A DNA stretch of 6,055 bases from an uncultured Methanobrevibacter sp. (GCA_902782595.1 CACZNW010000183.1:1-6055), one strand, 5' to 3'; numbered from the stretch's first letter, positions 1 through 5,918 are shown. Translations and numbers: made by a program. Notes: a model not told the origin generated them from the letters alone.

Positions 1-192
1 AATATTAGAACTTCATTTGTTAAACGTTTAGCAAAAGAACTCATCGAAACTCACAAAGGAGTTTTCACTACTGATTTTGAAGAAAATAAAAAATTAGTAC
101 AGGAATACTCAACTGTAAGTACTAAACATTTAAGAAATAAAATTGCAGGTTACGTAACCAGACTTGTAAGATTAGAACAAACTCAAGACTAA
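1..192 (+). CDS. rps17e: 30S ribosomal protein S17e (3' part, start missing)
   Basis: This is the end of a gene for ribosomal protein S17e, a small-subunit protein found in archaea and eukaryotes but not in bacteria. Frame 1 is open from base 1 to the TAA at 190-192 and encodes 63 residues. The visible protein starts NIRTSFVKRLAKEL and contains the family hallmarks TTDFEENKKLV in the middle and STKHLRNKIAGYVTRLVRL near the end. Family members are about 60-65 residues long and usually begin Met-Gly-(N/R)-I-R, so only about two codons are probably missing to the left of the window. The gene is on the same strand as the lysine operon but is separated from it by a terminator and a new promoter, so it looks like a separate transcription unit. 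Identification rests on recognising the conserved motifs and is quite secure. Confidence 0.93.
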   Translation, partial: NIRTSFVKRLAKELIETHKGVFTTDFEENKKLVQEYSTVSTKHLRNKIAGYVTRLVRLEQTQD

Positions 193-240
193 GTTTTGTT
201 CTTATTTTTTACTATTTTTTTATTATAACTCTTTTTTTGA
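174..240 (+). terminator. Terminator of rps17e: hairpin over the stop codon plus T-runs
   Basis: An 8-base perfect inverted repeat, AGAACAAA at 174-181 and TTTGTTCT at 195-202, encloses the rps17e stop codon (190-192) in a 13-base loop. It is followed by T-runs (six at about 205-210, then seven each near 213 and 232). Archaeal RNA polymerase terminates at T-rich tracts with or without a hairpin, so the T-runs alone support the call. Whether the hairpin contributes is inference. Confidence 0.7.
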
Positions 241-277
241 ATATTCAATTTTTAACTTGTTTTTTCCACACTCTAAT

Positions 278-313
278 TAAAGTATATAAATGTGGTTAAA
301 TAAAAATATATAT
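278..313 (+). promoter_or_regulatory. Candidate archaeal promoter of the lysC-dapA-dapB-asd operon
   Basis: A purine-rich BRE-like TAAAG (278-282) directly precedes the TATA box TATATAAA (283-290). With the usual spacing of about 24-25 bases, transcription would start near 311-313 and leave a leader of about 60 bases before the ATG at 373. A second A/T-rich TATA-like stretch (305-313, AATATATAT) would give a start near 334 and a shorter leader. The first has the better BRE. The leader is too short to hold a lysine riboswitch, and no such structure is visible. Confidence 0.6.
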
Positions 314-372
314 GTATATTTTGTTTGGTTTGGTATATTGAACAAAATTTCAATTTAGAAATAGGTGAACTT

Positions 373-1593
373 ATGGATTTGATAGTAGCAAAATTTGGAG
401 GAACTTCGGTTGGAAACGGTTCCAGAATTAAAAAAGCGGCGCAGTCCGTGGTAAATGAGTATATGAAAGGTAATCAGGTAGTAGTTGTAGTTTCAGCAGT
501 TAACAAGACTACTGATGAGCTTTTAGGATTATCTGATGAAGCTATTGGCGCTAGTTTGACTGACAGACAGAAGGCAGAAATTATGGCTATGGGTGAATTG
601 ACTAGTGTCAGATTATTTGCAGCGACTGTTGAATCTTTAGGTGTTAAGTCTGAATATATTGATCCCTATAGTGAATTATGGCCAATTGTAACTGATTCCA
701 ATTCTTTGGAAGCAAGCATTGATTTCAATACCACTACAAAAAAGATGGATGGTATTAAAAATCTTGTTAATCAGGGAATCATACCTGTTGTCTGCGGATT
801 TCTAGGACAGGGTCCAAGCGGTGAGGTCACCACCCTCGGAAGGGGAGGAAGTGACATTACAGCATTTCTGCTTGGTCATTGTCTTGATGCAAATGAGGTT
901 GTTATTGTCACTGATGTGGAAGGAGTAATGTCAACTGATCCTAATAAAATTGAAGAGGCTCAGCTGTTGGATGAAATCTCAGTTGAAGAAATGAGAGATT
1001 TAGCTACTCATGGAGCACAAGTTCTACACCCTCATGCATTAAAATATAAAGATCCATCCATTTCTGCAAAAATTATCAATTTCGCCCACGGGGATTTATC
1101 TTCTAAAGGTACACGTATTGTAGGTCCCTTTGAAGGAGATATGATGAAATGCGTAACCAAATACAAGAATCCTATTTCTCTTATAGCCATTGTTGGAGAA
1201 GCAATGCTTAAAAAATCTGGTTTAATTGCTAATTTATCTGGAAGGCTAGCTGATTCCGATATTAATATCTTCGGTATTTCAGCAGGTCAAAATTCAATAA
1301 CCACTTTTGTTGAAAAATCTGATTCCAATAAAGCTTACCATTTACTGCATCAGGTTGTTGTTGAAACTGATGTATTAAGTTCTCTATCTTTAGGAAGAGA
1401 CACTGCAATGATTACATTTGTAAGTCCTGATATTATTGACACTCCGGGAATAATTTCAGATATTACAGAACCGCTTAGAAAAAATGATATCAATATTGTC
1501 GAAATTATTTCATCACAGACAGCAGTTGTATTATTTGTTAACTGGGAAGATGGTGAAAATGCACGTGAATTAATTAATGAGGTTTTAGAATGA
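373..1593 (+). CDS. lysC: Aspartate kinase (aspartokinase), monofunctional, with two ACT domains
   Basis: It phosphorylates L-aspartate with ATP to 4-phospho-L-aspartate in the cytoplasm, the committed step towards lysine, threonine and methionine. Counting from ATG 373 (406 residues), the N-terminal amino-acid-kinase domain covers about residues 1-250. It has KFGGTS at 7-12, MGELTS at 73-78, the glycine-rich GRGGSD at 156-161, the TDVEGVMSTDP nucleotide-binding segment at 180-190 and HGAQVLHP at 213-220. Two ACT domains follow at about 268-330 and 344-406, the usual site of feedback control by lysine or threonine. I chose ATG 373 because AGGTGA (363-368) lies four bases upstream and the protein then opens directly with the family's first strand. 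An upstream TTG at 325 lacks a ribosome site. The gene heads a tight operon and overlaps dapA by four bases. Its 406 residues match short monofunctional aspartokinases. The first ACT domain lacks the common S-E-x-x-I-S effector signature, so the effector cannot be predicted. In-frame ATGs at 1141/1144 may start a second product. Confidence 0.95.
   Translation: MDLIVAKFGGTSVGNGSRIKKAAQSVVNEYMKGNQVVVVVSAVNKTTDELLGLSDEAIGASLTDRQKAEIMAMGELTSVRLFAATVESLGVKSEYIDPYSELWPIVTDSNSLEASIDFNTTTKKMDGIKNLVNQGIIPVVCGFLGQGPSGEVTTLGRGGSDITAFLLGHCLDANEVVIVTDVEGVMSTDPNKIEEAQLLDEISVEEMRDLATHGAQVLHPHALKYKDPSISAKIINFAHGDLSSKGTRIVGPFEGDMMKCVTKYKNPISLIAIVGEAMLKKSGLIANLSGRLADSDINIFGISAGQNSITTFVEKSDSNKAYHLLHQVVVETDVLSSLSLGRDTAMITFVSPDIIDTPGIISDITEPLRKNDINIVEIISSQTAVVLFVNWEDGENARELINEVLE
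1133..1146 (+). promoter_or_regulatory. Possible internal ribosome site and start for an ACT-only regulatory subunit of aspartokinase
   Basis: Inside lysC, AAGGAGAT (1133-1140) is followed by in-frame ATGs at 1141 and 1144, with five bases between GGAG and the second ATG. Starting there would produce 149-150 residues ending at the normal lysC stop (1593) and containing exactly the two ACT domains. Bacillus subtilis and Corynebacterium glutamicum lysC are known to make such a beta subunit from an internal start near residue 250. Here the candidate start is at residue 257/258. The AGGAG core matches the 16S anti-SD at least as well as the sites before the four operon genes. GAAGGAGAT also simply encodes Glu-Gly-Asp, so chance is possible. 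Confidence 0.35.
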
Positions 1594-2483
1594 AATTTGA
1601 AGGAACTTATGTTGCAATGGTGACTCCATTCACACAGGATAAAGAAATAGATGAAGAAGGATTTAGGTCCAATATCAATTATTTGATTGATAAAGGAGTA
1701 TCAGGTTTGGTGGGCGCTGGAACTACCGGTGAATCAGCTACTATCAGTCATGAAGAGCATCAAAGAATCATTGATATTTTAGTTGATGAAGTCGACGGAA
1801 GGGTTGAAACCGTAGCTGGAACAGGAAGTAATGCAACTTCAGAAGCGCTTTCACTTACCAAATATGCTTATGATGCCGGTGCGGACTCTGCATTGTTGAT
1901 TACTCCATATTATAACAAACCGCAGCCACAGGGTTTAATTGAACATTACGGGTCTATTGCCGAGGCAGTTGATATTCCTCTTATTGCATATAACGTCCCG
2001 TCCCGTACAGGAATTAATATGGATGTTGAAACTATTGTTGAACTGGCTAAAATTGACGGTGTAGATGCTGTTAAAGAAGCTAGCGGAAGTGTTGATAAAG
2101 TTTCAGATATTTACAGGGCACTTACTCACGAGGGACTTGAGGATGACTTCAATATTCTTTCCGGTGAAGATTCACTGACATTACCTCTCATGGCAGTTGG
2201 TGCAACTGGGGTAATTTCAGCTTCTGCCAATATTGATGCAAGAAGAATGGTTTTAATGGTTGACAGCATCTTGAATGATGATTATACAAGAGCAATGGAA
2301 CTTCACTATGAAATGCTTGAATTAATCAGAGTTTTATTCGTTGAAAGTAATCCTGTTCCTGTTAAAACTGCAATGAGGATTATGGGATTGCCGTCAGGAC
2401 CTTTAAGACAGCCTTTAGCAGAGATGCAACCTGAAAATGTAGAACTTCTTAAAAAAGCATTAAAAGATTCTGAATTAATTTAA
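1590..2483 (+). CDS. dapA: 4-hydroxy-tetrahydrodipicolinate synthase (dihydrodipicolinate synthase)
   Basis: It condenses pyruvate with L-aspartate-4-semialdehyde, the first step specific to the diaminopimelate/lysine branch, in the cytoplasm. The 297-residue protein has the length and a full TIM-barrel set of motifs of the DapA/NAL aldolase family: GTYVAMVTPF at 5-14, GAGTTGES at 42-49, TPYYNKP at 105-111, YNVPSRTG at 134-141 and the Schiff-base lysine in VKEASG (Lys162). By comparison with E. coli DapA, the proton-relay residues are Thr45, Tyr108 and Tyr134, and Arg139 is the substrate-binding arginine. All are present. SGEDS at 190-194, GATGVISASAN at about 204-214 and FVESNPVPVK in the C-terminal region are also typical. 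The ATG overlaps the lysC stop as ATGA (1590-1593), with TGAGGT (1578-1583) six bases upstream inside the lysC end, which suggests translational coupling. NAL-family paralogues exist, but the dapB, lysC and asd neighbours and the intact residues make DapA very likely. Confidence 0.96.
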   Translation: MKFEGTYVAMVTPFTQDKEIDEEGFRSNINYLIDKGVSGLVGAGTTGESATISHEEHQRIIDILVDEVDGRVETVAGTGSNATSEALSLTKYAYDAGADSALLITPYYNKPQPQGLIEHYGSIAEAVDIPLIAYNVPSRTGINMDVETIVELAKIDGVDAVKEASGSVDKVSDIYRALTHEGLEDDFNILSGEDSLTLPLMAVGATGVISASANIDARRMVLMVDSILNDDYTRAMELHYEMLELIRVLFVESNPVPVKTAMRIMGLPSGPLRQPLAEMQPENVELLKKALKDSELI

Positions 2484-2495
2484 AGGGGTAATAAT

Positions 2496-3317
2496 ATGAT
2501 TAGAGTAGCAGTAACCGGAGCTGCAGGAAGAATGGGCTCTGGCATTATTAAAAAAATTACAGAACAAGATGATATGGAAGTAGTCGCAGCTATTGAAATG
2601 CCTAACACTCCTCTTGCAGGAAAAGACGCAGGCCTCCAAGCTGGAATTGATGAACTCGGTGTTGAAATAACCGGTTCCGAGAATTTGGAGGCAACTTTAA
2701 AGGCATCAAAACCTGATGTATTGGTTGATTTTACAATTGCTCATGCGGCTGTTGAAACAATCAAAACTGCAACATCCTGTGGAGTTGGAGTAGTTGTCGG
2801 AACTACAGGATTTAGTGATGAACAGATGGAATCCAACATTAAAAATGTTAAAGACAATAATGTTCCTGCGGTCATTTCTTCAAACATGGCCATTGGAGTG
2901 AATGTATTTTTCAATACCTTAAAGAAATTGGCTCCATTGTTGTATGATTTTGATATTGAAATTATTGAAGCTCACCACAACCAGAAAAAAGATGCTCCAT
3001 CCGGAACAGCTATGACTGCATTCGAAGTAATAGCTGAAGAATTAAACCGTGACCCTGAAGAAGTTGGAGTTTATGGAAGACAGGGGTTGGTCGGCAAAAG
3101 AACTCCTGAAGAAATAGGCGTTCACGCAATCCGTGGTGGTGACATCGTTGGAGACCACACAGTAATGTTTGTCGGTGACGGTGAAAGAATTGAGCTCAAA
3201 CATCAGGCACACACAAGAGAAGTATTTATTGCAGGTGTTATCAGGGCTATCAGATACATTCCAAATGCTGAAACCGGTGTAGTCAGCAGTATGAATGATG
3301 TTTTAGGATTAGAATAG
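2496..3317 (+). CDS. dapB: 4-hydroxy-tetrahydrodipicolinate reductase (dihydrodipicolinate reductase)
   Basis: It reduces the DapA product to tetrahydrodipicolinate with NADH or NADPH, the second step of the diaminopimelate/lysine branch. The 273-residue protein matches the usual family length. The N-terminal Rossmann fold opens IRVAVTGAAGRMG, with the glycine-rich dinucleotide loop at 8-14, and continues through VDFT at 77-80 and VVGTTGFS at about 100-107. The C-terminal catalytic domain carries the family signature at 158-172, E-A-H-H-x-x-K-K-D-A-P-S-G-T-A. His160 and Lys164 correspond to the catalytic His159 and Lys163 of E. coli DapB. IRGGDIVGDH at 212-221 and the ending MNDVLGLE are also typical. 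ATG 2496 follows the dapA stop by 12 bases, and AGGGGT (2484-2489) lies six bases upstream, so the start is secure. The TAG stop forms part of the next gene's ribosome site. Confidence 0.96.
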   Translation: MIRVAVTGAAGRMGSGIIKKITEQDDMEVVAAIEMPNTPLAGKDAGLQAGIDELGVEITGSENLEATLKASKPDVLVDFTIAHAAVETIKTATSCGVGVVVGTTGFSDEQMESNIKNVKDNNVPAVISSNMAIGVNVFFNTLKKLAPLLYDFDIEIIEAHHNQKKDAPSGTAMTAFEVIAEELNRDPEEVGVYGRQGLVGKRTPEEIGVHAIRGGDIVGDHTVMFVGDGERIELKHQAHTREVFIAGVIRAIRYIPNAETGVVSSMNDVLGLE

Positions 3318-3326
3318 GTGTTAAAT

Positions 3327-4376
3327 ATGGTTAATGTAGGAGTACTTGGTGCAACTGGAATGGTTGGTCAGAGATTTATTCAGTTGCTTGAAAATCACCC
3401 TGATTTTGAAGTGACTGCTTTGGCGGCATCTTCCAGATCTGCAGGTAAAAGATATGAAGACGCAACAACCTGGTACATGGATAATGAGATGCCCGAGTCT
3501 GTAAAAGACATTGAAGTTATTGAAACTGATCCGAAAGTAATGGATGATGATGTGGATATTGTATTTTCATCTCTTCCGGCTGATTTTGCACTTACAGTTG
3601 AAAAGGAATATGCTAAAGATTATGTTGTTGCAAGTAATGCCAGTGCACACAGGATGAAAAAAAATATCCCTCTGGTCATTCCGGAAGTCAATCCTGAATG
3701 TCTTGACATGATTGATGCTCAGCAGAAGGAAAATGACTGGGACGGGTTTATTGTAACCAATCCTAACTGTTCTACTATTGCATTGGCTTTAACATTAAAG
3801 CCTATTGTAGACAATTTCAATGTTGAATCAGTCAGAGTTTCAACCATGCAGGCCGTATCCGGAGCAGGTTATAATGGAGTTCCGTCAATGGCTATTGTTG
3901 ACAATCTTGTTCCCTATATTGGTGGGGAAGAAGAGAAAATGGAAAGTGAATCACTTTATCTGCTCGGGTCATATGATGGAAGTGATGTGGTAAATGCAGA
4001 TTTCAAATTGAGTGCGTCATGTCATAGGGTACCTGTTATTGATGGTCATACCGAAGCGGTATTCATCGAGTTGGATGATGACTTTGACATTGCCGATGTC
4101 AGTGATAAAATGTCAAATTTCAAAGGTTTGCCACAGGAACTTAATTTATTTTCAGCTCCCGAAAATCCGGTTATAGTCAAAGAAGAATCTGACAGGCCAC
4201 AACCAAGAATGGACAGAAATGCAAGTAACGGTATGGCTGTTACTGTGGGTAGACTCAGAAAAGATGCAGCATTTGATAATAGTTTTAAATATGTTTTAGT
4301 TGGTCACAATACTATTCGTGGAGCCGCTGGAGCATCCATACTGAATGCCGAATTAATTAATGATAAAATACTTTAA
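3327..4376 (+). CDS. asd: Aspartate-semialdehyde dehydrogenase, archaeal/fungal type
   Basis: It reduces 4-phospho-L-aspartate to L-aspartate-4-semialdehyde with NADPH, supplying DapA and also the threonine/methionine branch. Counting from ATG 3327 (349 residues), the NADP-binding loop is GATGMVGQ at 8-15, followed by SSLPADFA at 81-88, SNASAHRM at 103-110, the active-site cysteine in NPNCSTIAL (Cys148), QAVSGAGYNG at 175-184, and CHRVPVIDGHTEAV at 232-245 with the probable general-base His241. RPQPRMDR and GMAVTVGR near the C-terminus fit the archaeal/fungal subfamily of about 350 residues. I prefer ATG 3327 to the in-frame GTG at 3318. The GTG is itself part of the ribosome site AGGTG (3316-3320), which sits six bases before the ATG, and the protein then starts MVNVGVLGATG directly at the first strand. 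That ribosome site shares bases with the dapB TAG stop. It is the last gene of the operon and is followed by a strong terminator. Confidence 0.95.
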   Translation: MVNVGVLGATGMVGQRFIQLLENHPDFEVTALAASSRSAGKRYEDATTWYMDNEMPESVKDIEVIETDPKVMDDDVDIVFSSLPADFALTVEKEYAKDYVVASNASAHRMKKNIPLVIPEVNPECLDMIDAQQKENDWDGFIVTNPNCSTIALALTLKPIVDNFNVESVRVSTMQAVSGAGYNGVPSMAIVDNLVPYIGGEEEKMESESLYLLGSYDGSDVVNADFKLSASCHRVPVIDGHTEAVFIELDDDFDIADVSDKMSNFKGLPQELNLFSAPENPVIVKEESDRPQPRMDRNASNGMAVTVGRLRKDAAFDNSFKYVLVGHNTIRGAAGASILNAELINDKIL

Positions 4377-4425
4377 TTTTATCAATTTATTTTTTCTATT
4401 TTTTTTTAATTTTTTTTATTTTTTC
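4361..4425 (+). terminator. Terminator of the lysine operon: hairpin over the asd stop codon plus long T-runs
   Basis: A perfect 9-base inverted repeat, TGATAAAAT (4361-4369) and ATTTTATCA (4376-4384), has a 6-base loop and contains the asd TAA stop (4374-4376). It is followed by four T-runs of six to nine bases between 4389 and 4424. This is the strongest terminator in the window. The T-runs alone would be expected to stop archaeal RNA polymerase. Confidence 0.8.
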
Positions 4426-4482
4426 TATCAGTTTTCTATAACTTTTTAATTTTATTATCTAGTTAATTTAAGGGTTTAATTT

Positions 4483-4496
4483 AAATAGTATAAAAG
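4483..4496 (+). promoter_or_regulatory. Candidate TATA promoter upstream of the coiled-coil gene
   Basis: The stretch AAATAGTATAAAAG contains the TATA-like TATAAAAG (4489-4496) behind a purine-containing BRE-like AAATAG. Transcription would start near 4515-4520 and leave a leader of about 90 bases. A second candidate, TTTATAAAAT at 4549-4558, would give a leader of about 30 bases, which is more typical of archaea. In such AT-rich DNA the choice cannot be made by eye. The rest of 4377-4607 shows no open frame of interest. Confidence 0.4.
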
Positions 4497-4540
4497 AAAT
4501 ATTTTATATCAAGGAATTATATTGTTCATTATATCGGAGT

Positions 4541-4572
4541 TTTCAAATTTATAAAATTCTGATAATTTGAAA
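4541..4572. repeat. 9-base inverted repeat flanking a TATA-like box
   Basis: TTTCAAATT (4541-4549) and AATTTGAAA (4564-4572) are exact reverse complements separated by 14 bases. The second TATA-like box of the coiled-coil gene (4549-4558) starts at the last base of the left arm and otherwise lies between the arms. It could be a regulator binding site or a leader hairpin. The AT-only composition makes chance quite possible. Confidence 0.35.
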
Positions 4573-4607
4573 TTGATATTGGGATAAAATTTTAACTAAG
4601 GGATAGA

Positions 4608-5765
4608 ATGGAAATAGGAATTGATGCTGAAAAAGATACTTTACAATCTTTAGTTCGGTCTTGCCTATTAGAGCTAAATACATTAAAATTTGAATTGACA
4701 CAGCTTGAAGTGGATCGGGCGAATGATAATACTCCACAGAGGATTAGGGAACTCGAACAGGATATCGTAGAAAAAGAAAAAGAAGTCTCTGTTATTAAAT
4801 TCAAAGCGGAAGACGAAATTAATCTTTTGAAAAAGGAAATTGAAGAAAAAGATAAATTAATCAAAAATCAAGAGGACAGAATTTATGAGCTTGATTATGT
4901 GAATAATTCTCTTGATGAGATTAAGGAATATTTCGCAGAACAGTTAAGAGAGTATAAGAAGAAGGAATTAGCTGACGTAAATGAAAGGTTAAATGAGTCT
5001 TATAAGATTATCGCAGAAAAAGAAGCTCAGATTAATACTCTTTCCAGAACAATTGATGAATATAAAATTAGAATTATCAAACTGGAAAATAATGTTGAGT
5101 CTCAAGCTCAGATAATGGAACTTGAAAAGGAGATTGAAATCAAGGATAATGAGATTCGCATTAAGGAAAGCGAAATTTCTCAAAGAGATTCAGAGTTAGA
5201 TATTTTAAAACAACAGACTATCCCTAAAGATGAATATATTTCTCTTCAGACTCAATTCGAATCTGAAATCACTGCTATGAGTGCTGAAATTGCCAGTTTA
5301 AAACAAGAAACTATTCCTAAAAAAGAATATGAAGACTTGCAATTCAAATTTGATTCTGAAATTAAGAGTTTGGATCAACAAATCACTGATTTAAAACAAA
5401 GCACTGTTCCAAAACAGGATTACATTACTCTTCAGGCAAGGTTTGACACTGAAATCGATGCAAGAAATAGTGAAATACAATATTTGAAAGACAGGTCTGT
5501 TTCTAAAGAGGAGTATGTTGCTCTTCAATCCCAGTTGCAGGGTGAGATTAATACCCGTGATAATGAGATTCGTTATTTAAGAGACAATACAGTTTCCCGT
5601 GAAGAATATATCCGACTTCAGCATGAATTGCAAAGAAAAGAGGATAAGATTAAAAGGTTGGAAGAGATTAATGATTTTTTTAATGATTTACAGGATGAGC
5701 AGGATGCTTATGAAACTCAGGAATCCACTCCTCCTTTTAGACTGGAGAAAAAAGAACGTAGGTAG
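4608..5765 (+). CDS. Coiled-coil protein with five 31-residue tandem repeats, function unknown
   Basis: I do not recognise a named family. The 385-residue product is almost entirely predicted long alpha-helix, rich in Glu, Lys, Ile, Leu and Gln. There is no signal peptide, membrane segment, cysteine-rich motif or nucleotide-binding loop, so a cytoplasmic structural or scaffold role is the most that can be inferred. Residues 1-40 are a less regular helical head (MEIGIDAEKDTLQSL). Residues 45-199 are heptad coiled coil, including near-identical heptads at 175-202 (EIEIKDN, EIRIKES, EISQRDS, ELDILKQ). Residues 200-354 are five abutting 31-residue repeats. Residues 355-385 are a polar tail with FFNDLQDEQDAYE and a basic end, KKERR. 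ATG 4608 has only a modest ribosome site, AGGGAT (4599-4604), close to the start, but no better start exists. It is transcribed alone, in the same direction as the lysine operon but separated from it by a strong terminator. Automatic annotation might label it SMC-like, but no ATPase head is present. The coding call is firm and the function open. Confidence 0.88.
   Translation: MEIGIDAEKDTLQSLVRSCLLELNTLKFELTQLEVDRANDNTPQRIRELEQDIVEKEKEVSVIKFKAEDEINLLKKEIEEKDKLIKNQEDRIYELDYVNNSLDEIKEYFAEQLREYKKKELADVNERLNESYKIIAEKEAQINTLSRTIDEYKIRIIKLENNVESQAQIMELEKEIEIKDNEIRIKESEISQRDSELDILKQQTIPKDEYISLQTQFESEITAMSAEIASLKQETIPKKEYEDLQFKFDSEIKSLDQQITDLKQSTVPKQDYITLQARFDTEIDARNSEIQYLKDRSVSKEEYVALQSQLQGEINTRDNEIRYLRDNTVSREEYIRLQHELQRKEDKIKRLEEINDFFNDLQDEQDAYETQESTPPFRLEKKERR
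5205..5669 (+). repeat. Five tandem 93-base (31-residue) repeats inside the coiled-coil gene
   Basis: Five units abut without gaps: residues 200-230, 231-261, 262-292, 293-323 and 324-354. The consensus is L-K-(Q/D)-x-(T/S)-(I/V)-(P/S)-(K/R)-x-(E/D)-Y-x-x-L-Q, then six variable positions, then E-I, five variable positions and E-I. The first three units have Pro at position 7 and the last two have Ser. The first 33 bases of units 1 and 2 are still about 85% identical, but elsewhere the DNA has diverged while protein spacing is exact. This suggests old duplications kept under selection. The last unit loses the E-I pairs and merges into the C-terminal helix. Confidence 0.9.
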
Positions 5766-5800
5766 TTTTACCTAACTATTTTTTCCTTTTTATATTTTTT
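5759..5800 (+). terminator. Terminator of the coiled-coil gene: small hairpin over the stop codon plus T-runs
   Basis: TAGGTA (5759-5764) and TACCTA (5769-5774) form a 6-base stem with a 4-base loop that includes the last base of the TAG stop (5763-5765). Two six-base T-runs follow, at 5779-5784 and 5795-5800, with a five-base run between them (5787-5791). The layout matches the other two gene ends in the window. Confidence 0.65.
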
Positions 5801-5826
5801 GTGTTGTTTATCCCTATCTGTTCAAA

Positions 5827-5918
5827 TTATTTTTATCTGATTTTTCCCTACCATTCAATTTAATTAATGTAATCATTAATAATTTTAATGGTAATGTTTA
5901 TTTTTATCAGAATATTCC
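5827..5918. repeat. Imperfect 21-base direct repeats flanking a palindrome
   Basis: Bases 5827-5847 and 5898-5918 match at 18 of 21 positions (both begin TTATTTTTATC and end TTCC), spaced 71 bases apart. Between them lies an imperfect palindrome, described as a separate entry. No gene is evident on either strand. The region is T-rich, which inflates such matches, so function is uncertain. Confidence 0.35.
5851..5891. repeat. Extended imperfect palindrome in the intergenic region
   Basis: The core ATTAATG (5863-5869), TAAT loop and CATTAAT (5874-5880) is a perfect 7-base inverted repeat. It is extended outward with one base offset and a few mismatches to CCATT (5851-5855) and AATGG (5887-5891). 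It is followed at 5914-5926 by a short hairpin, ATTCC-TTC-GGAAT. Together with the direct repeats this fills 5827-5926. The possible roles are regulatory site, RNA structure or remnant; none is proven. Confidence 0.4.

Noticed and set aside
325..372. Upstream TTG start giving aspartokinase 16 extra residues
   Set aside because: No ribosome site precedes it, the extra residues do not resemble the family, and ATG 373 has AGGTGA at a good distance and begins directly with the conserved first strand.
193..372. Possible lysine riboswitch or leader peptide before lysC
   Set aside because: The predicted leader is only about 60 bases or less, is AT-rich without the needed helices, and has no lysine-codon-rich short frame.
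3318..3326. GTG start for asd three codons earlier
   Set aside because: The GTG is part of the AGGTG ribosome site serving ATG 3327, and no separate ribosome site lies before it.
4549..5183. Minus-strand open frames across the start of the coiled-coil gene (4549-4737, 4592-4864, 4989-5183)
   Set aside because: They lie antisense to a clear repeat-structured coding sequence, encode Ser/Phe/Leu/Ile-rich shadows of Glu/Lys codons, and lack sensible motifs.
5205..5669. Regular 93-base periodicity considered as a CRISPR or non-coding tandem array
   Set aside because: The frame is open throughout, the periodicity is an exact multiple of three, protein identity exceeds DNA identity, and there are no identical short repeats with unique spacers.
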